Notes: generated by a model not told the origin, from the letters alone. Counted from the stretch's first letter, positions 1 through 11,330 are shown. The stretch: DNA of 64,000 nucleotides from Ceriagrion tenellum (GCA_963169105.1 OY720640.1:112020085-112084084), one strand, 5' to 3'. Translations and numbers: made by a program.

Positions 1-1631
1 TCGTCTATAGAGCCATTAACTTCTACTATTTGCTGCATTTCTTTGTTTTTTTTCATGGCGTTTGTTATTTGCTGTCGTAATATATCTGAGCTACCTTTTA
101 TTCCTCGCTGCTGCTTTTCCCTGCAATTGTGAATTATTTGCCCAATTTTCTATTCTTGCTTGGTCACAGGTGATAATAAACCACTCTAAATCGTTCAGTG
201 CATTTTAAAAAACCATCAAAGAGCTGAAATATGAGGCTAAAGTGGGTAATAAGTCCTCGAAAAAGGTTTATTTTTGTTTTTCAAATGCTTTAATTCGATT
301 TCAAAAAATTTTTATGGTTCCAAAACCTTAGTTATTTTTTCGTGAAAGTGCTTTTAGAATTACTCGTTGTATCTTAAACTAGTTAATTTGGCTCCAAAAA
401 TGTTTCAAATTAGAGAATAATTATTAATTGATCCGCTCCATTTGTGTGAGTTTTACCATAGACTAAATATAAATATCTTTCCACGAGAAGAGAACCTCTC
501 AGAAAGGAATACTTAAATGAAATTAAATTTGTCACGCAAGAAACGGTCACCTATTTGCTTTCTGAAGTTTATACTATTTTAAATGCCAGCATAGTGTGTA
601 CAACAAGAAACAGTTTTGTAAATCACCAATCAATAAAATGAGTACCTACCAATTGTAATTGATTAATTTCTTTAGAGATTTACTTTAATTTTAAATTAGC
701 TATTACCGTTAACCCAGTTATTTTTGTATTAATAACTACAGTGCAGCAATAAGAGTGAAAATGCGACTATTGCGAATTCAATCTAATACCTTTAAATGAT
801 GATACCCATAGTTTTCCTGAGTTGCTCTAAGTGGATACGATATCATAAAGACTAAGGTACTGGGCTTAAAATTTGCCATATGAGCAGAGTGTTACCGTTT
901 CAAAAGAAAAATCTTTCGATAAAATAGCTCAATATTATGCATCACTTAGCAGATAATGGGTCAATTATAAAAAATTGCAACCATGGGGATATTCTATTAC
1001 TTTTACGGTGTCACTCATATGTGAATATCAGTGGGAAATTCCATAGTGATAAAATATATTCCAAGAGATTATATTTAGTCGACAAATACGCCAACTTTAG
1101 AAATAGGATGTCAATTTTTTTCTGCATATACTAAACTACGATGAGATTTCATACTTCTACCCCTACCGTTGAGAAATAATGGGAATTTTAGATGGTTTTA
1201 GATAGATGAATAAGATAAAATTATGTATGAGTACTCGGACAGGCTAAATCTGCCTAAACCTCAAGTAGAAAATTTTTCAGAAATTTCTCAGTTTCTTTAT
1301 AAAGAAGCAACATGCCATCTAAATTCATTTAAGAGGTTGAAAACAGGCTGTTTTTCCATTTAAAAAGCAATATATTCCTCAAACCAAAGAAGCATTCAAC
1401 AAATGTGCTGATTATTAATCAACGCAGAACATAAAAATCTGTAATTCAATAAGAAAAAGTCTGAAAAAGCTAGGCATCCCTTCAAAATAATTTAACGGAA
1501 TTTGGAAACGGACTTTCCTCTAGCTAAAGGCTCAAAGGGAGGCACGGCTATGAGCTACAGACAATATATGGACAGCGTTAAACTATACATTTTCTCGAAA
1601 CAAGAATTGGGATTTTGAATAAAGGTAACTC
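1..1631. other. AT-rich sequence without recognised gene
   Basis: AT-rich sequence with only short open frames and no domain, repeat tail or splice-supported exon that I can recognise. I see no convincing feature here. Confidence 0.4.
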
Positions 1632-1712
1632 TCTTACTAATAGGACTCGAACCTAGACTCCCAATGTGGTAATCCAGTAATTTACCACCTCACTAGCTGG
1701 ATTTCCCGTGAA
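1632..1712 (-). repeat. tRNA-like SINE head
   Basis: Read on the minus strand, this has an A-box-like TAGTGAGGTGG followed about 40 nt later by a perfect pol III B box, GGTTCGAGTCC. Spacing is that of a tRNA. No good seven-base acceptor stem is visible, so it is more likely a tRNA-derived SINE head or tRNA pseudogene than a functional tRNA. Confidence 0.45.
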
Positions 1713-2329
1713 GCAAAATGGATAGGAAAGGTAAAGGAAAATAGATACTTAAGAAAGTCCCATAAGGAAGACTTATTACTCGGAAAAGTAAAGGAAAGAA
1801 GAAATAATGGAGAGTAAATGATTCAGCATGAAACATGGGAAATTGAACGGCTACAATTAAGAAATCATAGCAATGATGGATAACCTTTTCTTCCAATCTT
1901 TATAAAGAAATTTCCTACTTCCTGCAACGCCTCCCGAAGGTGAGAACAGAGCAAAAAATGTATTGTACAATGACTCAGTTCTGGAGACAATCCTTCATCA
2001 TCCAAAACAAAAAGCAATTTTTATAATCCTTTCACAAAGATCCTTAAATTTAACAAGTAATTCTATTTGAAAATTTTTCAATAATTAATCATATTCAACT
2101 ATAACTTTTCGATGGCACTATTTTGAAACACTTCTTAAATTATAATTTGACCAAAGACACCTCTATTCATCAAACAAGGGAAGAATGAGTCATTATGTGC
2201 TACCTAAACCAATTTTTTAGCAGGGGATAGTGCATTCTAAAACGACATACTTGAATGCAGCTGTTTACTGGTTAGATAAACTCGATGATCTTATATTACG
2301 TAAAAGAATCAATGAATAAAATCCAAAAA
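1713..2329. other. AT-rich spacer
   Basis: No gene, domain or repeat recognised. A 67-residue open frame on the minus strand here is hydrophobic and compositionally like chance. Confidence 0.35.
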
Positions 2330-2432
2330 AATTCAAACGGGAGAGTAAAGAACCCCGTTGTTATCAGACAGGAAGTAAGGCGGGAGCTCAAGAGATAAAG
2401 GCATTTACACACTCTATATCAAAATTCTATTA
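2330..2432 (+). mobile_element. LINE-A fragment (left arm of split copy)
   Basis: About 85 bp (2,348-2,432) is closely similar to 3,991-4,075. Both match the part of the LINE-A open frame upstream of the reverse transcriptase (the 'EPRWYN' neighbourhood of the better copy near 51.4 kb). LINE-B sequence starts immediately after it. The two similar segments flanking LINE-B suggest either a split LINE-A copy with duplication or two separate LINE-A fragments. Confidence 0.5.
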
Positions 2433-2600
2433 CGTTTGGTGACCTCAGCCGCTGCAAAAGTTTTACTTCGAATAACCAATAGAAGGTTGGAGAATAGGGC
2501 CATTAACTACTTGGGCGATGACCAGTTTGGGTTCCGGAAGGAAAGGTCAACTCCGGATGCGATAGTGGTGATGAGAACACATATTGAGAGATATATAATC

Positions 2601-2612
2601 TATAACCAGGAC
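2601..2612. repeat. 12-bp target-site duplication, left copy
   Basis: TATAACCAGGAC here is repeated exactly at 2,827-2,838, flanking the foldback insertion. LINE-B coding continues across when one copy and the insertion are ignored, so this is a genuine target duplication. Confidence 0.9.
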
Positions 2613-2826
2613 TGTACACTTTCCCGGCGAATAACATTTGTGTAAATTTCTCGGGTTCGCCATCGGGTAAGAAATTCCTGGGCAGCCGACGTTTCGCGTT
2701 CCGACTCGTAACCCATCCTCAAAGTTACTGATCAGTAGCCTTGAGAATGGGTGACGAGTCGGAATCCGAAACGTCGGCTGCCCAGGAATTTCTTACCCGA
2801 TGGCAAACCCGAGAAATTTACACAAA
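2613..2826. mobile_element. Foldback insertion, Penelope-like (PLE) terminal repeat
   Basis: A 214-bp insertion bounded by an exact 12-bp target duplication. Positions 2,637-2,826 form an almost perfect 190-bp inverted repeat, two 95-bp arms centred on TACTGATCAGTA. Each arm carries GACGAGTCGGAA...CGAAACGTCGG, the type of sequence found at Penelope-like retroelement tails (CTGANGA...GAAAC). The first 24 bp (2,613-2,636) are not part of the palindrome. PLEs are known for inverted terminal duplications and variable target duplications, so a short PLE terminal-repeat insertion is the best explanation. A generic foldback DNA element is the alternative. Confidence 0.7.
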
Positions 2827-2838
2827 TATAACCAGGAC
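2827..2838. repeat. 12-bp target-site duplication, right copy
   Basis: Exact partner of 2,601-2,612. LINE-B RT sequence continues immediately downstream. Confidence 0.9.
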
Positions 2839-3989
2839 GTTTTCGCATGCTTTCCTGATTTAAAAAAGCATCTGACAGGGTAAATTGGAATACGCTAACA
2901 GAAATACTGGAGAAAATAAGAAAAAGCTGGCGAGACTGGAGATTAATCCGAAACTTATATATGACTCAAATTGCGCAGATGAGGGTAGATGATGGTGAAT
3001 CATGATTGGAAACTATAGGTCGAGGGGTAAGGCAAGGGTGCCCGTTGCCGCCATTGCTTTTCAAAATTTTTGCTGAGGAAATGGAAAAGACAGGCATGGG
3101 AAGAGCATGAGATTGTCGTCAAAGTGGGACGGCATTTGAAAATATCGGTTAGATTCGCGGACGATCAGGCATTGGTTAGTGAATCATCAAAGGAACCGCA
3201 AGCTTTGATAGATGCTTTAGAAATACAGACCGGGATATTCGGAATTTAGATAAATGATATGAAAATAAAAGTAATGACATTCTCTATGGCAAAGAAAGCT
3301 GTTGGAGGACACAAACTCGAGCAAGTAGAGCAATTAAATTACTTAGGTAGCACGCAAAAGAAAAACGGGCATAGTAGCAGAGACATACGAAAGAGAACAG
3401 AGCTACCTAAGGAAGCGTTTACGCAATAGAAGGGAACTAATGACGGGGGCATTGGGTAAGGATCTGAAGAATAGGCTGGTAAAGAGCTTGATATGGAGCG
3501 AAGCATTGTATGATGCAGAAACGTGGACCCTCAGAAAGGAGGACGAGAATAGACTGCAGGCATTTGAGATATGGGTGTAGAGAAGGATGGATAAGGTTAG
3601 GTGGACGGCAAGAAAGACTAACGAGGAAGTGCTTTAGATGGTGGGCGAGGAAAGGAAGCTTCTGAATGAAATCCGGGATCGGCAGGGTATATGTCTGAAG
3701 AGTGTTATAGAGGGAAGGATGTTGGGCAAGCGGGGATGGGAAAGAAAGGGGGGTTTCATGGATGAATAAAGAAGAGTAGATCGTGTGCAGGGGGAAAAAA
3801 AGATGTACTAGAGGGAGGTAGGTCCTTGAATGTGTATAAAACCGGTGTGAAATTCTGTGACGTTAAACAAAACCTACTTTTACTGGTGGAATACATACCG
3901 GTCGAGAAAAATGCAGAATTTGATATGAATTTTCTTTTTTGCTCTTATGGGGAAACCCAGAGCACAATAACCTTATTCTCTTCTATTCT

Positions 3990-5995
3990 AAAGAACCTCG
4001 TGGGTTTAACAACGAAATAAGTCTGGAGCGCAAGAGACAAAGGCAACTACAGAATCTATATAAAATTCTATTAAGTTAAGTAACTATAATACAGAGTTAG
4101 CGAAGAGAGAAATATACGTTGCTTAGCACTCAAAAACGAAGAAAATAATAAGCACTACTCGACGAAACTTAAAAAAAACCTTGGTTAATTACTAGATAAA
4201 AATGCCAAGTCATTTTGGAATAACGCGAGAGAGCTCCAGGGCGAATCTTCAGCAGTATAGTCTTTACTGGGCACAAACGGAATAATGGTCAACAAAGAAT
4301 CAACAAAGACAACTTTAACCACTACTTAGTGTATTCACTGAGGATGGCACAATACACAATTTAGATATTCCTGAAAAGGCGATGACTGGCATAACAATTC
4401 AACGTACTGGAATAATCAAACACCTCCGTTCAATTAAAAGTAAGAAGTCCCCATATCCAGAAGGAATACCTGCACGCGTGCTCAAGGAGTTAGTGCAACA
4501 GATTTCACCATTCTTAGGAATTATATTTAGCAAATCATCATCCAAAGGTAATGTACCCCAAGACTGGAAAATAGCCAACGTCACACCGATATTTAAAAAA
4601 AGAAAATAATAGTGACCCAGGAAATTATCGGCCAATGTCGTTAACGTCACTTTTATGCAAGATTTTCGAACACATTGTCGATAGGAATATTATGATATTC
4701 CTGGAAAATCGTAATGTATAACACAGCAAACAGCACAGCTTTTATAAGGACGGATCAAGTGAAACACAACTTACTCTCTTCCTTTATGATATACTAAAAC
4801 CAGATGAATCGAAAAAGCAAGTCGACGCAATATTCACTGATTTCAAGAAAGATTTAGACAAGATTCCTCACAAATAACTCATAAACATATTGCAACCATG
4901 TGGAGTTAATAAAAGTTAGGAATTTGTGTCAGAATTCTCTCAATAATCACAAACAAAGAGTAGTTATTGATGGTATTAGCTCTGATATGATCATAGTGTC
5001 TAATCCGGTGTTCCACATGGCAGCGCGATCGGCCCTCTTTTATTTATTATTTCCATTAGTGTCCTATGTTCTTGAGTTAGCAGTATATTAAGATTATTAA
5101 CAGACGATACCGTTATCTACCATGAAATAATCGATGACGTGGACTTTGAAGTCCTGTCATCGGACCTTAGCAACGTTCATTCGTGGTGCCAGGAGTTGGG
5201 GTTAGAATTAAATATTATTGAATTCACCACAGATTACTTCCTGCAAAAGTCACCACACAAATGCCATACCTACACCGTGGGTGGAGTAAACAGAAAATCT
5301 TTAAATACAGTCAAATATCATGGAATTACCTTAACTTCAGATATATCGTGGGAAACACACATGCCAAACATATGCGGCACAGTTTTAATGAAACTGGGTT
5401 ATGCTGAGCGAAAATTTGGAAGGTCCTCGGAAGAAAGTAAAAGAGAGAAGAAAGTAAAAATGCTACTTTCCTCTGCTTAGGCCATGTCTCAAATACGCCG
5501 CGAGCACTTGGGGCCTTGAACATAACGATTTAACCAAAAAAATTAATCAAATACAAAGAAAAGAAGCAAGCTTCGTTATAAAATGCTACAAGCGAGGATA
5601 TAGTGTCCCACAACTTTAAGAGGGGTTGAGGTGGGAGCCCATAGAGACTCGGAGACTACACACTAGGCTTAGGTTGCTTGAGAAATTCAGAACTGGAGTG
5701 TTTCAGATCGATATAGAGAATATTATCATGACACCACACTACATCTCTAGGTTTGCAGAAGCGATAAAATAAGAGATAAACATTGCCGATCATATAGGTA
5801 AAAAAACCTTGTTCTTTCCGCACATAGTAATCGACCACTATAAATACTGAGCTCCAAAAAATACGCTGCCATAATAAACGTCACTATCTCACCTCCCAAA
5901 ACTTTTTTCAAATATATTTACATGACTGGTGTCCTAACAACCCCTGCCACTCGCCCATGCGGTGGCTCGCAGGTTAGTATGCAGACGTAGATGAT
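3990..5995 (+). mobile_element. LINE-A copy, degenerate, with 3' tail
   Basis: A long decayed LINE-A copy. RT-like blocks appear in order: SPYPEGIPARVLKEL and PQDWKIANVTPIFKK within 4,382-4,609, a KIFEHIV block near 4,660, ETQLTLFLYDIL near 4,760, VDAIFTDFKK near 4,820 (motif A equivalent), and HGITLTSDISWETHM near 5,320. Several stops and frameshifts interrupt it. The element ends with CCCCTGCCAC...GGTGGCTCGCAGG and an eroded GTAG tail (5,941-5,995), the same 3' end as the other LINE-A copies. It is a full-RT but inactive copy, older than the 49-52 kb one. Confidence 0.8.
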
Positions 5996-6582
5996 ATATA
6001 AAATCACCATTTCCAAAGTAATTGATGCTCTCCGTAAAAAATACAATTTTTCTCCATTCTTCAAACTATAATGCAAAGATAATAAGATGATATAAATTTA
6101 GAAATGCAATATTTTTAGGTATATTTACCACTGCTGCTTTAGTACAGTAGTATCTACGCGTATAATTCACTTACTCCGGAAATAAAGTGCTTACACGAGT
6201 AGAGTTTTATTTACCATATAAATCATGAGCATGGAAGTCCTCAGGTCATTGAGGCATCGAAACAATCGAAACATAAAGAGGCCAATTTCAGTTCGAATAG
6301 ACCAATTTCAGTTCGAGAGTCCATTTATTATAAAATTTCATTGCAGGGGTGAGAAAGCACCGCTTATTACTGCATTTGATCCAAAGAACGCAAACCTTCA
6401 TTTACAAATTGTAATTAATTTCAGTCTTTTAATTCTCAGGCTCTTACTCCGATATTTAAAATTAGCTTTACCGAATGTTTGCGAACAACATCGTCTAATT
6501 TTTAAATAGAACGTTTATCAATTCAATTTTTTATTTAAAAATATTTTTAAATTAATAAAATTAATTGTCAAAATTGCCATGG
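5996..6582. other. Spacer between LINE-A and a MITE
   Basis: AT-rich sequence containing a short direct repeat (CAATTTCAGTTCGA twice near 6,280-6,317). No gene recognised. Confidence 0.35.
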
Positions 6583-7041
6583 CATATGGGGCCGTTCAAG
6601 TATTACCTAAGGCGATTTATGCCAATATGGACTCTAACCCCTACCCCCTCTGTAATACAATGTTAGGTATTCCCACCCCCCTCCTTCCCTTTCAGACTTA
6701 CGTAAGACGTAAGTTATTAGTATCTACTCTTCATAATACGCTCGCTTTGGATGAGCATGGAGGTAATGTAGCCAGCCAGTCAGGCGAGAGAGAAGCATTG
6801 GCGTTGCCATGGATACTACCTCTACAGTGTTTATGGATATAGCAGAGAGATTACGGAAAGTGCGTCATTAAAGAGCGGATGCTCGATGTTATATCTAGAT
6901 TTCATTCGGAAACGATACAATGTGAAAAATTATTACGCAAATTGGTTACAGACCCCCTTCCCTCTTCATAAGAGAATGTAAGATGAGACCACCCACCTCA
7001 CCCCCAAAAATGTCTTACGTATTACTTGAATGGCCCCTATG
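6583..7041. mobile_element. MITE-like element with terminal inverted repeats
   Basis: The left end reads CATATGGGGCCGTTCAAGTA and the right end, read on the other strand, CATAGGGGCCATTCAAGTAA, with similarity continuing into TACGTAAGAC. About 30 bp of imperfect terminal inverted repeat thus bounds a 459-bp non-coding body. A TA target duplication is possible but cannot be separated from the repeat ends. It is a non-autonomous DNA transposon; the superfamily is not assigned. Confidence 0.6.
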
Positions 7042-7645
7042 TTGTTGGCGCACTCAAACTCTCTCAAGTAAGATGTCTCGTGGATAGGACTCTCGTCATG
7101 TTCCGTGACAACTAAATCGACCGCATCCACGAACACACTCAACACTCACAATTCAGATATTTAATGCTTTTAAGCATTTTCAGTTAAAACTTCACGCCAT
7201 TTCAAGCTCAATGTTATGGATACGTTATGACCTTGCATATTAATCCTTGGATGAAAGTTGCTACAACCGCGAGCAAAGCGAAATTTCTCCCTCACTTCGA
7301 GGGGAGCCATTGCATACAACATTGGAAACATCCCTGGACCAGTTTATTTGACCTGGATCATTTCTAGTCGGGTGCAGGAAATTTATCCGAAGGCCAAAAG
7401 AGAAACCCAGCCTCTTCATTTGCATTGGATACATCGTCGTGAGCCATTGTATTCCGGATCACAAAAAAAAGAACCGGTTGAGTGACAGCAACGCGGAAGT
7501 AATGCCACTATGTGGTAGCGTGGCGGTCACATCGAGGGCGAGAACGATCAATGGATACGGAAAATAGATGCAGAATGAAAAATGTATTCCCGCAGTATTT
7601 TTCACGAGGAACGTTCTTGACTTTGAACGCACTCATATACCGCAT
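7042..7645. other. Spacer between two DNA-transposon relics
   Basis: Mixed-composition sequence with a 75-residue open frame (7,258-7,485, +) that shows no recognisable motif. I cannot support a gene here. Confidence 0.3.
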
Positions 7646-7911
7646 TTCTCGGCCTATAAGACGCACCGGCGCATAAGACGAACTGTGATTTATCAGATTA
7701 GAATTTACGAAAAATACTCCTTTTAGAAGCACTGTGATTTATCAGATTAGAATTACAAAAAATACTCCTTTAAGAAGCACTGTAATTTATGAGGTTGAAA
7801 TTTACGAAAAATACTTCGATCCGACAAAAGAGGATCAGGTTATTTTAATAACAATCCTTGATACAAATAAAACGGAACTAACACATTTTACAATTGCAAA
7901 TATAATAACGT

Positions 7912-8150
7912 TTATTCATCGTAGAATCCCAGAAATTCGTGATCACTACTGCTGAAATCATATATGCAGTTATTTTCGCTGGAGTTGACGCTTTCCTCAT
8001 ACTCAAAGTCTTCTTCACTTCCCTCTGGCATTGCTAATTCCACACTTTTTAAAAGATTTTACGATAGTCTCCCTTTTCACTTTCTGCCTATGATCGCACG
8101 ATTCATTTAGGAGGTATTTTGAATGTACTGTCAAGGATTCTGTCAAACTC
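7912..8150 (-). pseudogene. pogo/Tigger-like transposase C-terminus, frameshifted
   Basis: The minus strand reads ETIVKSFKKCGISNA, then, after a one-base frame change near 8,030, EGSEEDFEYEESVNSSEN... ending SSDHEFLGFYDE and a stop at 7,912. IVKSFKKCGISNA followed by an acidic tail is the usual C-terminus of CENP-B/pogo-type transposases: the last helix after the DDE domain, then an acidic tail. The DNA-binding domain and catalytic Asp residues are absent from the window. The frameshift and deletion make it inactive. It lies between the terminal repeats at 7,650 and 8,368, which fits one element. Confidence 0.7.
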
Positions 8151-8298
8151 TACTGCTTTAGACCGGCTCAAAGCGGTGTTAATATCAAGAATTTTATTTA
8201 AGGCAAGCATTTTCTATGCCTAATGCGAGAAAAAATATTTTACAGTATATTTCCAGGCGAATCAGCTCGCGTCCCGCGTCGCGAGGATGAAGTTAAAC

Positions 8299-8371
8299 CC
8301 CCGGCCCGTAAGACGCAGGCTGATTTTAGAACACTTTTTGGAGTAAAAAAGTGCGTCTTATGGGCCGGGAA
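8299..8371. repeat. Transposon-end hairpin (paired inverted TIRs)
   Basis: CCCGGCCCGTAAGACGCA (8,299-8,316) and its inverted match TGCGTCTTATGGGCCGGG (8,352-8,369) are separated by only about 35 bp. This is a second copy of the transposon end placed next to the real right end. It may be a tiny MITE of the same family or the result of an abortive transposition. Confidence 0.6.
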
Positions 8372-8372
8372 A

Positions 8373-8806
8373 TATGTTAGAAGAAAATTCCAGCATTCGA
8401 GATACGAGGGTCACTAGTATTTTGTATTTGCGGCGGACTCCAGGGATTCTATTTTCAGCCACGGCAGCTGATCCATCATCACCGCAGCACAATGTATTCT
8501 CACGGACAAGTGCCAGAACATCTAATATTTTTTAAGTTCTGATGCTAACGAGACTTCTTTCTGCCAATGACAAAGAGTAAGTAGCATTTTGATTTAATGA
8601 ATCTAAAAAATCAATACGGAAGGATTTATCACCTAATACTTGCGGTGGTGATAAAACCTAAGTTGGTGAAACATATCTTTGTAGCTTTTTAGTAAACAGG
8701 TGTCTAAATGGGCTAGGTTCCATTCGAAAAAGGAGAGTTTGAAGAGTAAAAGTTACCACCATCTTTTGATTAGAGATGCTGCCATAATAAATTAGATGGC
8801 CACTAG
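8373..8806. other. Spacer
   Basis: No gene or repeat that I can name. Short chance-like frames only. Confidence 0.35.
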
Positions 8807-9201
8807 CAGGGCCGACCCTAGAGCTTGTGCAGCTCCAAGCAACGTCGTCCCTGGGCCCCAGGCAAATATGCTTTGCGCGGCACTGGGTAAATAAGTTTTC
8901 GGACACAATAAATGTAGTTATTCGAGCCACACCTCATAAATAATAAAAACCAATAAATCTGAAAATTAAAAAATGAGTGCGAGTTCAGAATTGGGCATAA
9001 ATTTCCGTATCGAGATACAAAGAGGGACAATTGAGCTACACATTGTTCAATATCAGATGAAGTAATGTGGTGGTCACACCAGATTTGAATGTTGATATTA
9101 ATATATATTCGGTGATTAATAAGTTCCTAAAAAATACGGAGCCCTCGTAGGCGCGGGGCCTGAGGCAGTTCACTCAACTTTACCGTTTTAAAGGGCGGCA
9201 T
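8807..9201. mobile_element. hAT-like non-autonomous element (ZMYM-type ends)
   Basis: The left end CAGGGCCGACCCTAG and following CCTGGGCCCCAGGCA, and a right end with GGCGCGGGGCCTGAGGCAG ... AAAGGGCGGCATAG, resemble the GC-rich termini of hAT elements of the ZMYM/DUF4371 transposase group. The centre (8,890-9,140) is AT-rich and non-coding. No clean 8-bp target duplication is visible. A transposase scrap of the same group lies at 42.86 kb. Confidence 0.45.
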
Positions 9202-10289
9202 AGTCCGTCAATTATGGGTATAAAGGCACGTTTCTTACAATGTTAAACTTACGCTGAGGTGCAGGAAATATTCAAGGAACATATTTCGCGCGCCCGCATG
9301 CGGCATTCGCGAGAACTACCAGGAACAAAACTGAGATAAGGAGGAAACACACAGACTAGCAGCGCCAACCGCGAAATTTTGAAATACACAGTAGAACTTG
9401 TTTGAGTTGGATCTTCGAATGTATTCAAAACTCGCCTCTTTTTAAACTTGCTACTTTATAAATTATAAGTGCATTCTCTCGAACTAATTTGGACGCATCT
9501 ATTTCGGCAATCCTTTTTTCAGTGATATTTCTTATATGCAGAGGAGGCTGCTTCAAATAAATTTACTATCTTATCATTCTATTTCAATTATCAGTTTTGT
9601 TGATATAGTTTTTCAATTTCGTCATTCAGAAAATAAAAGAAAAATGTGATTTTAATAGGCAAAGATTTTACTGCAGGAAAAAGTATGAACGACTGTCCGT
9701 TGACTCTCAGGGGTGTAGATATACGACGTAAACTTAACTGAAGATACAACAAGAAACACACATATTACAGGATAAAGTATGAACGAGTCCATAGTCTGTC
9801 AGGGGTGGAGATATACGACGAAAATATACTTGAAGATACAATTTTCTAAGATGAATTATAATATGCCTGCAGATGCACAGTAACACTTCTGAATATATGC
9901 TTCAACTTGTCTCGTATCTGGTTAGAGGGGATGAAACGCCAGTTAATATAAACAGAAAAATACAAAAGCCATCTTATTGGCTCATCATATATGCATGCCA
10001 ATCACCTCGTTCCCTTTCTGAGTAATAGACAGCCATGCAAGTTTAATTCTTGATTTTAAGCCTGTAGAGCTGAATCTGCTTTGATTATTTCCTCAATTTT
10101 GCCAATTTCCGATTCTTAAGTTACACTTATACATTTATTTACATAATCGCCTTCATCATTTCATAAATTTTAGTATTATGTTAACTGATTGGTTGGAATT
10201 TGGAGAGTATTTATTCTAACGTCCTAAGTTCTAGGATATTCGAATTCGAGTTCAATTTGTGACAATAGGCAGACATTAAATCTTTCTAT
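9202..10289. other. AT-rich spacer with a short duplication
   Basis: No gene. It contains an imperfect direct repeat of about 75 bp: 9,671-9,745 and 9,768-9,845 share GGAxAAAGTATGAACGA, TCAGGGGTG and GAGATATACGACG. Confidence 0.5.
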
Positions 10290-10597
10290 TTATATTCTCT
10301 ACGTTCTTATTTATGCATGATGTTCTTATTTATGCATGATATTTTGAATATGTAGTAGTAGTCTTTGTACCCCTTACATATTGGAACGATTGACGATAGA
10401 ATGTTTCTTGGTTATTTGTCTCTTGATTGGTTTATTGGGTATTAGATTTTTAATTGGCGCTTTGCATGTGTGATACGCGGGTTTCAATGTAATTTCGGTG
10501 TTCTACCGTATCATTCATGCATACCTGGTGCGGAAGAACTCCCTGCCACACACCCTTTGGGTGGCTTGCAGGGTAAGACGTAGAGGAAGATGTACAT
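10290..10597 (+). mobile_element. LINE-A 3' end, 5'-truncated
   Basis: Only the 3' UTR is present: TTATTTATGCATGATATTTTGAATATG, GCGCTTTGCATGTGTG and so on, followed by the hairpin CCCTGCCACACACCC/GGGTGGCTTGCAGGG and an eroded tail. Closely similar to 12,648-12,965 and 49,191-49,500 on the other strand. Confidence 0.8.
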
Positions 10598-10699
10598 GTG
10601 ATATTGTTCTGTTTTCCCTCCTATACATGATCCATCATTTGATTCCTCTAAAAATCCTCATATTCTATTCCTTATCTTATTTCGTCCAGATGTCTTTTC

Positions 10700-10925
10700 C
10701 TCTACCTTGATCTTTCACCTTCCCCAGTGTTCTCCCCACTATTTATCCCTTCAATGTTCCATTTCTTTTGAAAAATCCTCCATATGTTCTAGCTTCTCTA
10801 AACTTCCGTCACTAGTATCTTTTCCTCTTCAACCAAATCCAATACCTCCTCGTTTGTCCAGCTCACCTCCCAGCTCACCCTCTCTACTCTTCACCTCACC
10901 CATATTTCTAAAACCTCAAGTCTAA
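10700..10925 (-). mobile_element. LINE-B C-terminal fragment
   Basis: On the minus strand it reads LEIWV followed by WTNEEVLDLVEEEK, matching the LINE-B C-terminal block seen near 3,540-3,650. Stops interrupt it. A related stretch (11,250-11,330) lies nearby in the opposite orientation, giving an inverted pair. Confidence 0.55.
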
Positions 10926-11249
10926 ATACATCATCGCTTCTCAATCGCAGCGCCATGGTTCATATTAGAGTTTTCACCAGCCTTTCATTTACGTCTCTAC
11001 TCAGAACCCTCAACAGACATAATTTATGTTCTACGTCACTCAACTCTCGTCGATTCAATTGAAAAGGTGAAAAAGACGATGCTTGCACGTCCATAACCTG
11101 AGCATCACACCATATTATGTAAGCATCTCCCAATTTCGGAGTCAATCTCTTCATCGTACACTGCAAACACTCTCAACCTTCTCAGGCATCCCATTCCCAC
11201 TGCATTTCATATATTCATATGCCTATCCTTGTCCACACAAGTTTCACTA

Positions 11250-11330
11250 AATATGGAGGATTTTTCATATGAAATGGAAGGTTGAAGAGGATAATAGAGG
11301 GGAAAACATTGGGGAAGGTGACGTGGTGGT
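11250..11330 (+). mobile_element. LINE-B scrap, inverted partner
   Basis: ATATGGAGGATTTTTCATAT ... GGGGAAAACATTGGGGAAGG closely matches the reverse complement of about 10,715-10,790, so the two form an inverted repeat around 11.0 kb. Confidence 0.6.

Larger units (their letters stand above)
2433..3830 (+). mobile_element. LINE-B non-LTR retrotransposon, degenerate RT and C-terminus
   Basis: Translated pieces in several frames follow a non-LTR reverse transcriptase in order: a DDQFGFRKERST block near 2,520, a block with VRQGCPLPPLLF near 3,030 (motif B), FADDQALV near 3,160 (catalytic Asp pair), YLGST near 3,340, then a C-terminal block resembling AETWTLRKED ... NEEVL ... VGEERKLL near 3,510-3,660. 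Multiple stops and frameshifts make it a dead copy. A 214-bp insertion (2,613-2,826) splits the fingers region, and the reading of the RT resumes right after the duplicated target. C-terminal scraps of the same family recur elsewhere in the window. The RT clade is not assigned with confidence. Confidence 0.75.
7646..8372 (-). mobile_element. pogo/Tigger-like DNA transposon relic
   Basis: Bounded by CGGCCTATAAGACGCACC (7,650) and, inverted, GTGCGTCTTATGGGCCGG (8,351-8,368), which are good terminal inverted repeats. The body carries the C-terminal end of a pogo/Tigger-type (DDE_1) transposase on the minus strand. Near the left end a roughly 55-bp unit (CACTGTGATTTATCAGATTA-like) is repeated three times at about 7,680-7,830. 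Most of the transposase gene is missing, so this is an internally deleted copy. Confidence 0.7.

Noticed and set aside
2640..2826. Hammerhead cores in both arms of the palindrome
   Set aside because: The core strand is TTGAGGA or TTGAGAA and helix I flanks do not pair next to it. Only PLE-like resemblance is claimed.
3826..4020. 64-residue plus-strand frame between LINE-B and LINE-A
   Set aside because: Its last third overlaps the LINE-A segment in a non-coding frame and no motif is present.
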